A stretch of DNA of 64,000 nucleotides, from positions 2,436,024 to 2,500,023 of the forward strand of contig VXBM01000026.1 in the NCBI GenBank assembly GCA_013400155.1. Reading direction: 5' to 3'. Below, piece by piece: positions 25,501-40,500 of this stretch. Position 1 is the first letter of the stretch, and every line of letters begins with the position of its first letter. Source of the stretch: Helopsaltes ochotensis. Its lineage: Eukaryota; Chordata; Aves; Passeriformes; Locustellidae. A model generated the notes under the pieces. That model saw only the letters and a program-made list of their open reading frames with translations. It made no database searches and was not told where the DNA came from. Made by a program: the position numbers and the translations under genes.

Positions 25501-28500
25501 GGTGGGAGGGTACTTCTAGAGACATTTAAAGACTGGCTATTTTTAAAACCTCATTTAAATACCTTTTATGGAATAACCTGTCTATCTTCATTCTCTAGCC
25601 AACATAGCTCTGTGCTGAGGGACAACTTATTTCAAGAGATAATAACAATGTGGTTCTATAATTAAACCTCCCAAGCAATAGCCACCTTTCCTCATGACCC
25701 TCTGATAAATGTCTCATCTCTGACTTGGCCTGCTCTGGTTTTGGCTGATCCATTTCAAAGTCAAATGTGCAATGCCAGTAATCCCATTTGGAAATTAGTT
25801 TTTTTTTTCTTTGGTTTGGGTTGGGTTTTTGGTTTGGTTTCGTTTCATTTAATTTCATTTCATTTAGTTTCATTTTGTTTGATTTTAATCCTCCTGGTAT
25901 TCAGGTGACAAAAAGATACAATCTACATACAGTATTAATAGTAATTCACACTGGGTTTTTTTAAGAACTGTCTCTGGTTTATAACTGCTCTTCCCCAGAG
26001 GTACCAATTGTTGCATTGCAGTCTTCCAGGAAGAATTATGTGAGTGTCTGTGCTTTTTAGCACTCCTTTAAGCGCCCAGACGTGGTAAGAGTTGGAAACC
26101 TGCCTACAGTTTTTATTGGCAGTGCAATGAGTTGATCTGTCAACCTGTAATGAAGATTAGGTTGTCTCTTGTCACTTACTTCATACTGTCACATGCCAAA
26201 TGCCCCAGTAAGGTGTAGGGTTTTCTTCCAGTCTGGGATCTGTGTGAGTAGTACAGTGCATAGTACAAAGGCGAATCCTGTCTCCAGGACTGCCTCAACC
26301 CTGTGCAGCATGGGCCAGGAACTCTAGAGTCACACTGGTTTAACTTCTCCCTAAATTGGACTTCCGTCTCAGTGAGGAAATCTCCAAACCGAAGGTCGTC
26401 TTCACTGGGAAGATGGAAGCTATAGGTATACCAGAAATGTGATTGCCTGGGATTACCAAGAGTCTTTCTAGTGAGATGTTGAGGGCATCTGTGGGAATAG
26501 CTACAGTCATGAACTTGTTTGCAGGAAACTTTTCATCCTTCTAACAAAAAGAGGCAGCTTTCTGACTCCAGGAGAGATCTTCAGGAGGCATATGTGAGTG
26601 CCTGACACAAAGCTGGGAGCTTCTTCACTGTTTCGTGGTTAAACTATTTGTTTCCTCATTTGTTTCCAATGGCAGTACCAGAGTAAGTTAAATCCAGGTT
26701 TCTAGCTGGATTCTAGCTCTTCTGACTTCAAAACTGCTGCTGCTGCTGCTAAGCAAAACCCCAGCACATGGGCTTATGTTGAGGGTGATGATATTGTGCT
26801 CTCTTCAGACTCTCATTTTTGAGAAAATCAGTACAAGTAATCCTCAAAAATGTGCTTTAAATTTTAAATGTTAGTGTGTGTCTGCTGCTGCTGTAAGTAA
26901 ACATTAACCCTTCCTGCTCTTTGCTCTTCCCAGCCTATTGACTTCGAGACCAACAGGATGTTTGTACTTACCGTAGCTGCGGAGAATCAAGTGCCTTTGG
27001 CTAAGGGGATTCAGCATCCTCCTCAGTCAACAGCAACCGTGTCCATTACGGTCATTGATGTGAATGAGAGCCCGTATTTCGTTCCAAACCCCAAGCTCGT
27101 GCGTCAGGAAGAAGGGCTGATGGCTGGTAGCGTGCTGACAACTTTTACTGCTCAGGACCCGGATCGTTACATGCAGCAGACGTCTCTAAGGTCTATATGA
27201 GCACGTTGCAGTGTCTGTGTTGTGGAATGGGTGGGGAGCAAAGAGATGACATGTGACATGGCTGTATTTACCGTAGCTATCCCAACATGTCCTGTGGGTT
27301 CGTGCAGCTCTCTCCAAAGGGATTTTTGGTTGTAGAGAAGGTGAACTGACCCTGGTAGGTGTGTAAACTGGGTGAATGTTCTCATCCTAAGACCCATTTC
27401 ATCAAGATAGAATGCAGTTTTGTATCTGTAGTAAAGTGTATGTTCTAGCCCAACAAATTCTGTCAGAGCAGACAATGTGCTTCTGTGAACTAATATCATT
27501 TGCAGTTAAAATTCACCAGTAATTTTCACATGGCAACAAAATCGGATTTTTGTTGAAATATGAAGGATTTTTTAAGAATTTTTTTCTCCATCAATGCAAA
27601 GTGGTGATGTTGTCTGTCTGTGAGCTCTTGTACTGATAGCTGTAATAATCATAATATGATAATAATTTCTCTTGCGTCTAAAACTTAGCTACACAAACAT
27701 GCTTTTAATAAAACATGGTCATTATCTGCAAAGCTAAGGCTGTGACTGCCCATAGATCAGGACTTATCTTATCCAGCTTTTTTTTCATAGCTCATATAGA
27801 AGAAACTCCAGAACTTACGTTCTGTCTTTCCTTCCAAAATCAAGATTTCTGCCATTTTATTTTTTCTTGATTTTTGGTTAGCTGTTTGAGATACTTTGCT
27901 CATTTCTGGACATAGCTGCCATAGAAATGACAGCATGAGGACTTTGTTACTAAGATAGCTTGCACTTGATTGATGTCAAAGGGAAAATTTATCAGATAGA
28001 AGAATTGTTTTGAAAGACACTTCTCTTTCAAATTAAGATGAGGAACATGCAGTAAAACCAGGGCCTCTGAAAATGAAGTGATGTGGAAGTGCTAGAACAA
28101 TGTGAGTTAATGCAACTAACACCATCCATTTTTACCTCTCTCCTGCTCTCAACACTCTGACAAGATGAAAATCAGTATGAATAGCTCTGTAGGTGTAGAA
28201 AAACCAAGAAGGATCCTGACTGAATGTTTTAATTGCGTCTGAGTATTAATGTTGTATAGTTTATGGTAATTATATGATTTCCTCCAGTTACGTGATAACT
28301 TAAACAATCGAAATGCAAGACTGGTTTTAATATGTATTTCCAAGAAATTTACTGACAGGGAAATTTGTAAATGGAAATTTGTAAAATGCTATCTTCAAAT
28401 TCTAAAAATGTGTTCAGAATACAAATTAAAATACTGATACTGTCTTTGTCGGCAGATAAATAACACAACTTATGATTAAATACACAGGTACTCAAAACTT

Positions 28501-31500
28501 TCAGATCCTGCAAACTGGCTGAAAATTGACCCTGTTAATGGACAAATAACTACTACAGCTGTTTTGGACAGAGAGTCAATATATGTGCAAAACAATATGT
28601 ATAATGCAACGTTTCTTGCTTCTGATAATGGTATGTATCAATATTGTGTATTTTTTCAAAAAACTTTTCTTCTTTGTGATTGAATGGTATTCAGTTTTAC
28701 TGGGGCAGAAAACAGGATATGCTTAGAATACATCCCGTTGGAAATATGTATTACTATCAGACTGTGTATAATTTCCCAGCTACTTGGGAAATGGCTGAAA
28801 AATAATTCTCTGAGTTTTTAGAAAAACACTGTCTTGGTTACATTAGTTGAGCTGACAGAAATTTGAAAAAACCCTGCATGGGAGTGTGGTAGGTTGAGTG
28901 AATGCACAGCATGAGTGGGCTTTATGGGGAGCAGTGTGTCATTGGAGGGGCTTTGTATTTTCCCACATTCAGGCTGCAGCTGTGCGGAGGGAAAAGTATC
29001 TTTTTGTTGTCAGTTTGTTAATGACAATTAACACTCCTCAGAAATGAGTCCTTTGATTTCAGCTTGAGTGCTGCACTGTTCATAGCTGATAGCAGAAAGA
29101 TGGACAGGCACAGTTAGGAATATTCTCACATTAGAAGGGAAAACTGAAACACTGGGGCTATTTTCCTTGGAAAGAAGAAATGATAAAATTTTCTGAACTG
29201 GAATCCAGATCAACTATTTCTATACTTTGGCTCTGTTCTGGAGAAAAAACATAAATGGAACTGGAAGATTATGGGAGGTGGAATGAGAACCATTGCTAGT
29301 GATACTGAAAAATTCAGTGCCAAATGATCTCATCAATGTATGATTCCAGCAAGGCTTATGGAAGCATCAATATGGATAGCAGGAATGTCTAAAAATAGCA
29401 TGCTGAAAGTCAGTATTAGAAAGAATTTAAATAGCACATTTATAGTAAAGGGTGATCTTAGGCCTTCAAAGTTAGGAAATAATTTGTCCAGAGGACAAAC
29501 CATCCCAATTTTGCACCTTCTTCTTTGAAGCCTTTGATGCAGACCATCTCTGGAGATTAACGGTCTGTCTGGTCAGTGAAGTGGATGAGTCCCTCATCTG
29601 TGGATCTGCAGTTATTTGATGAATTTTGCTGTGTAGGGCCATTTTTCTGAGAACAGACCACATAAGAATTAGTGTGTTAGCAGGAGGAGTGACAGCGTTA
29701 GATTGGTTTTGTAAAAAGCAGAATCCCAAAAGTGAGGTAAACACGTAAGAGTGTTGGTACAGCTTCATTTAAATAACTTTGCAACCGGCTTAATGCTATT
29801 TCCTTTTCTTTTAGGAATACCCCCGATGAGTGGAACTGGCACACTTCAGATATACCTGCTGGACATCAATGATAATGCTCCCCAAGTGCATCCAAAAGAA
29901 GCCACAACTTGTGAAACCTTGCAGCCTAATGCTATTAACATCACTGCTGTAGACCCTGACATAGATCCAAATGCAGGCCCGTTTGCCTTTGAGCTGCCTG
30001 ACACACCTGCTAGTATTAAGAGGAATTGGACCATTGTTCGAATTAGTGGTAATTAACACTATGGAAATCTTCATAGTTTTAAGGAAACTTTTGCAAATGT
30101 CTTCTCTTTGGTATTGTTTCACAACATACATGAATTTGGTTAATATGAACAGGAAATTACCTTAGTGTTAAGTTCCCTGGAGAACAAGAAATTTTAAGAA
30201 AGCAGAGAAGCAGAGATGGTCACAGCAGTCAGGAAGTCTGTTATCCTGAGTGTCACAAACTTGAGTTCGTGCAAAAAGTTAACACTAAGCTCAGACATGT
30301 GCTATTTTTGGCAATACTGTTTTAAACCCGTGTGAGCAATAAATTACTTTTTAACCAACGCCTTATTTTTACACACAGGCGATCATGCCCAGCTCTCCTT
30401 AAGAATCCGGTTCCTGGAGGCCGGTATCTACGACGTGCCCATAGTAATTACAGATTCTGGAAATCCACATGCATCTAGCACTTCCTTGCTGAAGGTGAAA
30501 GTTTGCCAGTGTGACTTAAATGGAGACTGCACTGATGTTGACCGGATTGTTGGTGCAGGGCTGGGCACTGGTGCCATCATTGCAATTCTGCTTTGTATCA
30601 TCATCTTGCTCAGTAAGTAGATAACTCTCTTAGTTCCAGCTTCTTTACTCTTGTTTTGCAAGTATAATGTTATGTTTCAGTATCAGGTACCGTGACAAAG
30701 ATGGGAATTACTAAAGGCTCAGGTCCAGGAATTGTTGCTGCGTAGTTCAATGTTTTGGACAAGTATGAAAACTTCCTGATAGTACAGGGTTTAGAGTTGG
30801 ACAGAGTACAGCTAGCACCTGTTTGGCAGTCAAGCCCTCCTGTGGGTTTGTGAAAGAGATTTTCCATTTATACCCATGGACACTTGTAATGTTAGGTCAG
30901 TGAGTGGCCAGGTTGAAGATGTGATCTAATCTCTCTTGTGCTGCCAGTATTGTGTGATTCGGTGGCACCCATAGCAGGTAACAATGCTTTTAAGGAGTGT
31001 TCTGATGTTAATACTATTGTGCTTCAGATTAGTGCAAGTAGGAATTAGTGTTGAAAGGTAATACCTGGCCTGACAAGAAAGACAGATGTTGCAATGGTGT
31101 GTATGTTTAAGTACTGCATAAAGCTGTACTAGTATATTATTTTGTGTGAAGCACATTGAGTAAGAGAAATGACTAAAAATCATGAGTGTCTGTCCAGTGT
31201 AGTAAATTAGATGCTAGCTTTCTATAATATTACACATTATAGTTAACTGATTGGCTATTGTGGTGGAACACAAGTGAGATTAGCCTGGTCGTAGTACACT
31301 ATGCACCCATCTAGAACATAGAAAATTACGGAAAGGAATAATTAAAAAAAAAAATGAGCCTGGTTAAGCACATTCTACACAAGCACACAGTGCATTAACT
31401 TTCTTGATACAAGATACTTTTTAAATGCTAGGTATGAAACTAACAGAACCTCACTAAAGGAGAGATTTCTTTCTGAATATACTGGTTCATGACGCATAGT

Positions 31501-34500
31501 CTTTCTTAATTATTTTCATGACAAGTTTCTTTTGCCAATGTGGAATGTATTTGTTACTTACAACCTTGAATATGTGATTGATTTCCAAACCAAATTGCCT
31601 ATAGTGGTCTGAGTTTAAACATCTCTTGCTTAAGCTGCCTTCTGTCAAATTTTTAATTTAAAAAAACCTCTCTCCCTTATCCAGAACAGTCAAATCCAAC
31701 TTTTTTTTTTTTTTTTGTCTTTTTTTAAATCTTGACATTAAATTTCTACAGTCTTCCGTGGCTGTGTTTCAGAATCAAGATGTGATTTTGTCTCTCCCAT
31801 TTTTGCATTACAGTTTTAGTTTTAATGTTCGTGGTATGGATGAAACGCCGTGATAAAGAGCGTCAGGCAAAGCAGCTCTTGATTGATCCTGAAGATGATG
31901 TGAGAGACAATATTCTGAAATATGATGAAGAAGGAGGTGGAGAAGAAGATCAGGTGAGGAAAGGTTAATGGGTTTTGTGTATACATTTATGCTTCTCACT
32001 GCACTTTATTTTGTTTACATTGAAACACTCTAGTAGGTCACTAATTTTTGCATTAAGTATTTGTCCTGGTTTAGGGCAAATTTTGGAGGCAATAATTATA
32101 AATAAAGGAAGGCAATAACTTTAAATAAAACTTCATTTTGGTTTTTTTTATCTGCTGTTGCAGATATACCAATGGCTTGACATTTGGATAAGATGTAAAA
32201 ACAGTATCTTGTCCTGTTTCAGTAAAAGCATACTGACCAGATTCCAGCTAAGGCTGTTACATTTAAATGAAAGTTAACATCCACTCTCCTTGCTGTCTGT
32301 AAACTTTCCTCACTCCTTACCTGAGAACTTGTTGTATAGCAACACGAGTGCAGGGTGCCTAATATCATCTAAACCAAATAAAACCCTTTCTTGGTGGTGG
32401 GTGAATGCCTTCCTAGATATATAGTAATCTTGCCTATTGACAGATTTGCCACCACTGGGATTTCAAGCTTGGAAAGCATTTAGGTTTCAAGTAGCTGTCA
32501 GGGCACATCTGTGTTTATTCAAATACCTTCCCAGGCAGGTGCCATATGCATTTACTCTCATGTCACCTCTGGTTGAACCACTGCTGATATGTCAGAGGAC
32601 TAAGAGTGATGTGTATATGCTAAGAATAGCTTCTTTTTCCTCCCTCTCTCTCCAAGTTAGTGGATTTTCAAGCAGTGTGATTTCCTTCCTTTAGAGGACG
32701 TTTATTAAGTGCCTTACGAACATGACAAACAGCAGATTTATGCACATTATTAATGGTAGAAGTAAGTGTAGTAATTACAAAGAGAACAGTGCATATAATA
32801 GAGTCGAAGAAATTTTCCAGTTAAAAGCCTTGAAAAATTAAGTGCAATTCTTCCACACATCCCCAGTCTCAGTCATCTGGCACTGACTCAGTCATCTTGA
32901 GTTATCTGAAAAGTGTCTCCCTTCACTGGTACAGACTTTCATAGTTTCCTTCTGCTCATTTGTTTGTTTGTCTGAAATTTGTGTTCCCCTTAGTAATTTC
33001 CATGCTTCCTGCATTTCCCCAAGTACTGTTCTTCTTCCTGGCTTTTCTGCATAATGTTCTTCTTAGGCAGTTTTCAAAGGAAACTCCAGTTTGTGCAGTT
33101 TTGGAAAAATGCTTATGTTAAATAAAGTGAAAACAACCCTTTGAGTCTATGCATGTATTCCAGTTGTTTGTACATGGTTTGAGTACAAGAACTGCATCCT
33201 GTTTGTGCATCTGTTATTGTACAGGAAAGTTACAGTCTTAAAAGCAAATTAGGGAAACTCAGTCCTGTGAGAAGTAATTTTTCACTTCACATATTCCCAG
33301 CTCTTTTTCATCCCGAATTCTCTGAAGGAACTGCTCAGCAGTTGTCACGGATCTTTGATTTTTAATTACTGTCCACACAACCCTCAGGACAGAGTGAGTT
33401 AGGTTCTCTTGAGTATTGGGAAGCCATAGGTGATGGTGGGGTGGTGTTGGGAGGGACTGTGCTGCAGATCGGAAGTGCGAAGCGTTAACACTGTTAACAA
33501 TGAGAGCAAAACGGGAATGGTTCTGAAATCTCCCCTCTGCCCGCCTTGTGCTGTGCTCCTCTCCAGCTGGCAGTGCTGTCTTTGTGAGAGGCGCAGTTGG
33601 GGTGGTGTGGCAGGAGGAAGCGTCCTGTGAATGATGAACCATCCATAGCTGCAGCCTTTCACCAGCAGTGAGTGAGTGTGCTGCATGCAGTCAAAGGAGA
33701 GCTGCCAATGGCTGGACAGCAGGAAAATAGTAAGAAATGTGAAATTAGGACCATTTCCTCTCCCAGTGGGCATAGAAAGCACTTAGACCTAGAGAATTTT
33801 AAGGGCTTTACAAAAGATTGAATGATTCTTAGTCACAAACCCCCTTCTTACTTTCTAAACATGAATTTTAAAGCCACTACTGCGATTCTTCACTGCAGCC
33901 ACTTCGTTCAGGTACCCAGGTCTCTTTCACAGTAGGCCAATCTCTGGGGGTCTAAAACACCCTTGCACATTCTAAATGTAGAAAACCTGTCCAGAAAAAT
34001 ACAATATAGCAACCTTTTATGACCATTTCTACTGTAGTCAGTTTTATACCACTAGCAGGCAAAATGAAGGTAGGTTCTCCCATAGCTAGGAATAGCTAGG
34101 AATTTGTTCCTATGAAGAACGGATGAAGAGGGAGCACAAACTTTTCAGCTTATTTTTTTGTCCAAAATGGATGATGTAAGTATGTTCTGTCTTGCTTTTC
34201 AGGGAGATTATTTTACTTTACTTTGGTTAGACATTTTTTAAAATCTAAATTCTGCCTGTACTTAACTAGATGATAGTAATTCCTAGGTTTGTTTCTTCTT
34301 GGTTCCCTCCTGGCGCCCCTCACCTCCTGTGCCCAGGGGAAAGAGGGAGAATGATATTTCATTAGGGTTTATTTGGTTTTGCACACATTTTAGGTGAGAT
34401 TTAGGAACTTAGAATGCAAAGCTTTTGGAATGTCCCAACAAGTTCTCTGCAAGCAGTAATCTCATTTTTGCAAACCACAGCTTAGCCAAATACTGCATAA

Positions 34501-37500
34501 GCAAAGCTGCATACAGAGCATGGTGAGCAAAAGGTATTGGCTATAAAGGTCTTTGTGTTTTTGTCAATGTTAATGAAAGTATTCGAGTGTCAAAGTGAGT
34601 GTTCTAAAAAAGTATGGGACTAACATCAAAAATGTATTTTCAGAATGAGGACTCAGAGGGTAAAACTGCCACCGTTCTATTAAAATAGAGAAAAATTGCT
34701 TCATGTCAATCTTGGATCCGTAAGTCATCAGCAAATTACAGGAAAATGCTCTGCATCAATATTAACATTTTTTTGGTGCAATATCCCTAAAATCCTGAGG
34801 ATTGATTAAACAAACAGCTTCAGTAGAAGGCAGTACACAAGGTGACTCAAACACAGAGCCATCCAGCCCAGGGTGCATCTCATGTGGTGATATAAAAGGG
34901 AATTTTAAAGCCTCGTGTGCATCTCAGTGAAAGCAATATTTTAAAAGCTTCAGACATTTTGATAATCAGTAAAATTATTGCTAGCCAGCAAATTACTTTT
35001 TAAAATCACATGCTTCTCTAGAAGTACAACTTGAATATTTACCCTGTGTGACCTGATATTTCCCACATGTTTAGGTTACTTGAAGATATGACTGTTAGGG
35101 CTTGAAGGTAAGTAATAGAACTTAGACCTCTCTGTATCCTGAAACAAATTAAACTGGAGGGTTTTAGCTTAAATTTGTTTGTTTGTTTGTTTGTTTGTTT
35201 AAGAGGTTTAATTTATTTATTTTGAAGCTATGCAAGTTGGGTTTCTTAGCTGTCATAGCAGACCCAGGAACTCCTAAAATATGTTCAGCATGTTCCTTTC
35301 AAACTCTGTACATTCTATCAGAGTGATGTCTCCCATAAGAAATTGGATGAGGTCAAATTCCAGCTAGTTCCTCTGAGTCATAGCAACTGCCAGCAACAAG
35401 TTGGAATTCGTGTTTGATTTTGTGGTGTGTTTGGTTTTTTTTTTCTCCTGTGCCAGCAGTTCCAAGGAATTATGATGTGAAATCTGTAATAAAAGAGCAG
35501 TTTAGTCCATCGTGAAGGTCTTCTGTTAATCCCATCTGAGGCCATCTTGGCCTGCTTTGTTCAGTCTGACAGACAGAATGCTTGTCAAGAAAATTGAGGA
35601 TCTTGAATGATTCATAGTTGTCTTCTAGCCTGGCATGATGTACACAGGGTTGTGCGATCTCCACAGCAGCTGAGAAAAATGCTATTAATTCTCTAAGCCA
35701 GAAAAGCTTTTGATCTGTGGGTCATAACTGAAGTCAGCCTCCTCGCCTCTGAAGAGCATTGTCAACACTTGAAATGTTCTGGAATTTTTTCACCTAGAAA
35801 AAGCAGTCTGAAAAACAGGCTCCAAAAGGTTTGCAGCACTTCTCTCTTTCCAGGCAGCAACTTTCTTGGTTGTGTGAACAATGACTGTACTAGCAGAAGT
35901 TGGGGATAAGGGAGGAATGAGAGAAAGCAAAGTATTCCGGTTAGAAAGCTTTGTATTCTTCTTAGGATTCAGTTTTCTATTTTCTGCTTTTAACAGTTTA
36001 GCTACCTGACTTAGAGGCCATGAGACGTTTGAGTCAGCATCATTCTACAGAATTCAATGAGACAGGTTTGAGAAGGGGAGAAATGTTGGGGGTTTTTGTG
36101 TTTAGCTTGGTTTTTTTGTCTTGGGGGAGGGGTGGGTTTGTTTTGTTTTGGGTTAATTGGTTTGTTTGTTGGTTGGTTTTTTCTGTTACACCTTGGTATT
36201 TTCTTTTGTTTTTCCTAAAGTTGTATCTGAATCTTGAACTTTTGGGGGTTGGGGACAGTATAGTTCCTTACAGTCTGAAACAGAAAGTTCAAATTACAGA
36301 ACTGATAGTGAGTGCCTCTCTTGATTATTAATGGACCTCATGATCCGTAGCTTGTAGTTGTTCAGCAAACGGCGAGGTGTGAGGTGTAAATGGTGACTAT
36401 TCTTTCCTGATAGAATGTGCTCTGAATTTGTAGCAGCAGTCTCAGTTCCAGATACCCAAACCTGCTGCTGACTGAGTGTTGAAGCACTTAGCGTGTGTCT
36501 GCAGCGTAGCATGCAGCACATCACAACCCGTAACCATCACCAACTCAGTTTCGTCGCACATCTCAGGCCATTTGTGTGACTTACATCAAGGCAGTGCGTC
36601 CTCGACTGGGATACGTGCAGCATATGTCAGCCGTGATACCTTTTTTTTTCATCTAATTGCTTTTGTATACATCTCATTGCACAAGATGATTCTCTCCTTT
36701 GAGTTCATTTCTATAATGTTTTCTGAATTTTAGTAGTGCCTGCTCATGCAGGTGGTCCTGTTGAAGCAAGTTGTCTGAGCAAGTGGGTGGTATGCTTTTG
36801 AAGTATTGCAGATGAGCTGTTTTGAACATGTAAGATAATCTAGCCCTCAGATCTTTTCAGCACAAGAATTTCAATGCAATGATTTTACTATTATTCAAAG
36901 TAGTTTTCTTGCTGAGGAGTCTTCATCGTCCTTCCTACATCAGGATTTTTTTTTTTGCATTAGTCAATAGCTTGCTTTTTGTCATATTTTTTGCATATTT
37001 ACATAAAGAGAAAATAGTAGCATTTACTTTAATGGTGTTAATCATATTAAAAATAAAAGACAAATGGTTATTGTTATGTGTGCAAGATCTAAATTCTAAA
37101 CAGAAATTGCTCCTTTATGAAAGGGTAGCTGTGTTCCAGCATTTATGTCATAGATAAAAGCAAATTTAGGTAATCCTTCTGAATTTTTGTGTGTGAGTTT
37201 TGGTGAGGTTTTTTTTTTATTATTATTGTCATAACTTTCTATATGCCCACATTTTGAGATAACATTAGTCTTCTGTGCTGAGTCTTGTTACCACCTCTGC
37301 TGTAAACATGATAATGGTCCTTACCTATTTCTTGAATTTTATAAATCCATGTGATTAGATTTTCTTTTTCACCACCCTGAGCGTTAATCAGATCATTTAC
37401 TCTCAGTTTTTAACCTTCATTTTGCATTGCATTAAGAATAGAAGATGTTCTATGTTCTGAAATTTCAAACATAATGAAAAAAATAAAGGTTGCTATGATA

Positions 37501-40500
37501 TTCCCCATGAATATACAATACTATAATTAAAAGGTTGTTATTTTGGGGATTGTGTTTGCTTACTAAGATATTAGCTTTACTTTTTTGAATAAGTGACTCA
37601 TACAGTGCTCCTGTGGAGGAATTACTGTCATTCCTTGGTGAATCTTTATCTCATGATATGAAAAGTAATGTTTTCATAATTCCATTACAAAATTGTTTTG
37701 TTTTATTTTATCATATCTAGAAGCCCTGCATGTTACTGTGCTGTATCTGCAGCTGGAGTTTAACTTTCACCTTTTTTGTTATGAAAAAGATAAGCTAGCT
37801 TCTTTGTTATCTTAAAAATTATTAACTTGTAGTACTCCAGATGCATCTATAATAAAAAAAAATGCGAAAAGCAATATGGCAGAAAGTAATCTAAAAGTAA
37901 GTGACAAACAAAGAGCAACTGTTGGTGTAAGCATTATAACTATCCTCCCACCTTCAGCCTACATCTAGTCAGTCCTCTGCCTTTGCTTTTTTGGAAGTCT
38001 CATAATTTCAGCCCATATAAGATTTATGGGGGGTTGTAGCATTTTGCAGAACTCAGGCAATATTTTAATATTCTGATAGCTTTTTAGGGTAATGTTTGCT
38101 AGGTTTGGGGGTAGAATATATGGCAGGATTTGTTTTCACTTCCTGTTTTGGTTTGTTTTGGTTTGGTTTTTTTTGATGTTTTGTTGTTTTTTTTTCTGTA
38201 ATATCTCAGTGAGAACATGCAGGAGTAAAATACCTCTTTCCTTACTTCCCCATCCCATTTCTCTGTTGGAGTAGACAGTAATTGCCTTCAGAACACAAAG
38301 GCAAAGCAGAACACATGTTTTCTCCACATGTACTTCAAAGTCATAATTAGTCCTGTTCAGAAAATAAAAAACCTGAGCTTATACTAAGGATCCATCTCCT
38401 CTAAAAGGGGCAGGTAAAATTCAAATTTCTGCTACTCTTGCTTTATATGCATGTAAACCACTGCAGCTGGTTGTGTTCAGAGAAAGATGCTTACTGGTCT
38501 CACCATCAAATTAGGTCAAAGGGATCTGGTAACAGTTAAATTGATTATTTCTTGTATGAGAATAGAGCTGAACTTCCATATTTCTTTGCAAAGGAAATCC
38601 CTTGAAAATGAGAAACAGGTATAGTGTTTTTGTTACATGATTCATGTGTCCAGTCCTCTGTTCATGCCTAGCCAAATCTTTTGTTCTGTAGAAAGTAAAA
38701 ACCAAAGTCATCCCTAGAAGTTTATCACAGTGTCTCATGAACAGCCAGAAAATAAACTGAGAGCTCTGAGGTAACAGAGAAGCCAGAGTCATAAATCATT
38801 AATGGATGTCAGTCACATTCCAGGCATTAGGCTGTGGTACTGGAAAGCTCAATTCAGATGTAATGTATTGAAATACTTTCTGAGCTTTCCATTTTCAAAA
38901 AAGTCAGTCCTGTCTCTGCCTGGCATTTTATAGTTTTAGTTCATTGTGGTTGCATTCTGTTGTTTGCAGTTCCGCATCATAATGCTCCAGGATGCATTCA
39001 TATAAGGCAGTTATCAATTACTGTAAAAATTTTTACTTTGTTAGGGTTATTTTCCAACAACTTAAGTAAATTTTCTCGTTCAGAACAGCCAATGAGGACG
39101 AAAAAAAAGAATTTAAAATGTCTTCTGCTGTAACTGATGACTGGTCTATGAAGGATTATTACTCAGGTGCTGTTCAGTGAAGAGCTGCCTTGCCCAAGAG
39201 GAAGTTGTTTAAGGAGGTTTTTGAAGGCTGCACTATCTTGTTTTTCAGTGGTTACTGGGGAGTGTAAAATGGCCTTTTCCTCTATTCTGGATGTTTCTTC
39301 TATTCAAGTTGAGATACTTGAACGGTGCTTTGAACTACTCTGTAGTTGAGGAAGTGCTTTGGGGGGTTTTAAAGCCTTCTGCATGCACTTCTGTAAGGTA
39401 GTTTGTAGGGCTTGGCTACCTGATTTTGACTTTTAGCACTCTTCACTGGGATTGCATGTTTCAGGAATGTAAGGTTTGAACTAATAATGGTTGAAGTCTT
39501 TTTTAAAAGTTGTTAGAATTAACTGAAGAGCTAATAATGTCAATATTGCAATCTACGTGGAAGGGGAGGTGGGTTTAGTGGGGTTTGGGGCAGAGGGTGG
39601 TGAGATTGATTTCACAAGGTGAAAGTTCTGATAAAATGCCCTTCTAGGTTGTCATCTCTTTAACCACCAGTTATCGAAAGGGTAGCTATAGTTTCTCCAG
39701 TTATAACAGATCCCTCCATAAACAAGCAGAAAAACAAAAAATCATTCAACTTGCTTCTCTTACATCCCTGTTGTAGAATGTGAGGTTTCTGTTTCCCTGT
39801 TGCCTGTAGGCTTGGACTACCAGACTAGTCCAGGTTTCTGGTTTCCAAAGGCCTGAGCTTTTTCTAGATGCAAAATGGGAGCAACTAATAGGTCTTAGCA
39901 GTATTACAGTTAAGAAGAACTAAGTGGGTTCTCTCTTTCATCAACAATCATAAGTTTGTCCAGAAGTTTGAGGAGTAAAAAACTTGAACAAACAATCTGT
40001 TTGGGTGTGCTCCAGTCCAAACTGAAAGAAGGGATTTTTTTCTAGAATTGCTGGAGTTAGGGATGAACAGTACAAATAAATATCTCTGACAAAAATTGGC
40101 AGCGATACACGTTAGATGCTCACAACTCTCGCTGAACTAAATTTCCAATGGAGGGCTGAGACTTTCCCCAATGAACTGACAGTAATCCCTAAGCAGATTT
40201 TAGCTATGAACAGGTTATATGGCAAAAGACTGGAGCAAAACCAAAACACTGTTGAATTGTGGTCCTGAAATTAAGAGTAAAAATGATGACCTAGAGTATT
40301 GCTCAAAGCTGTCTGTCCCAACCTATCCCAGCATGTCCTGTTCTTTCTTTGATGTGCCAATTTTCCATTCACCTGTCACTTCTACAGTTAACTATCTTAA
40401 ACTCTGTTTGAGGCTAACCTTTAAGTCCACTCAGGAGCTTTAGGTAGTATGTGAAAAGCTTTCCCACTTTCCTGTCTGTGAAAGCAGCACTGAGTGAAGA

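Noticed and set aside
33259..33782. Two overlapping 127-codon minus-strand frames in intron 14
   Set aside because: They overlap in different frames, with no recognisable domain, start context or splice structure.
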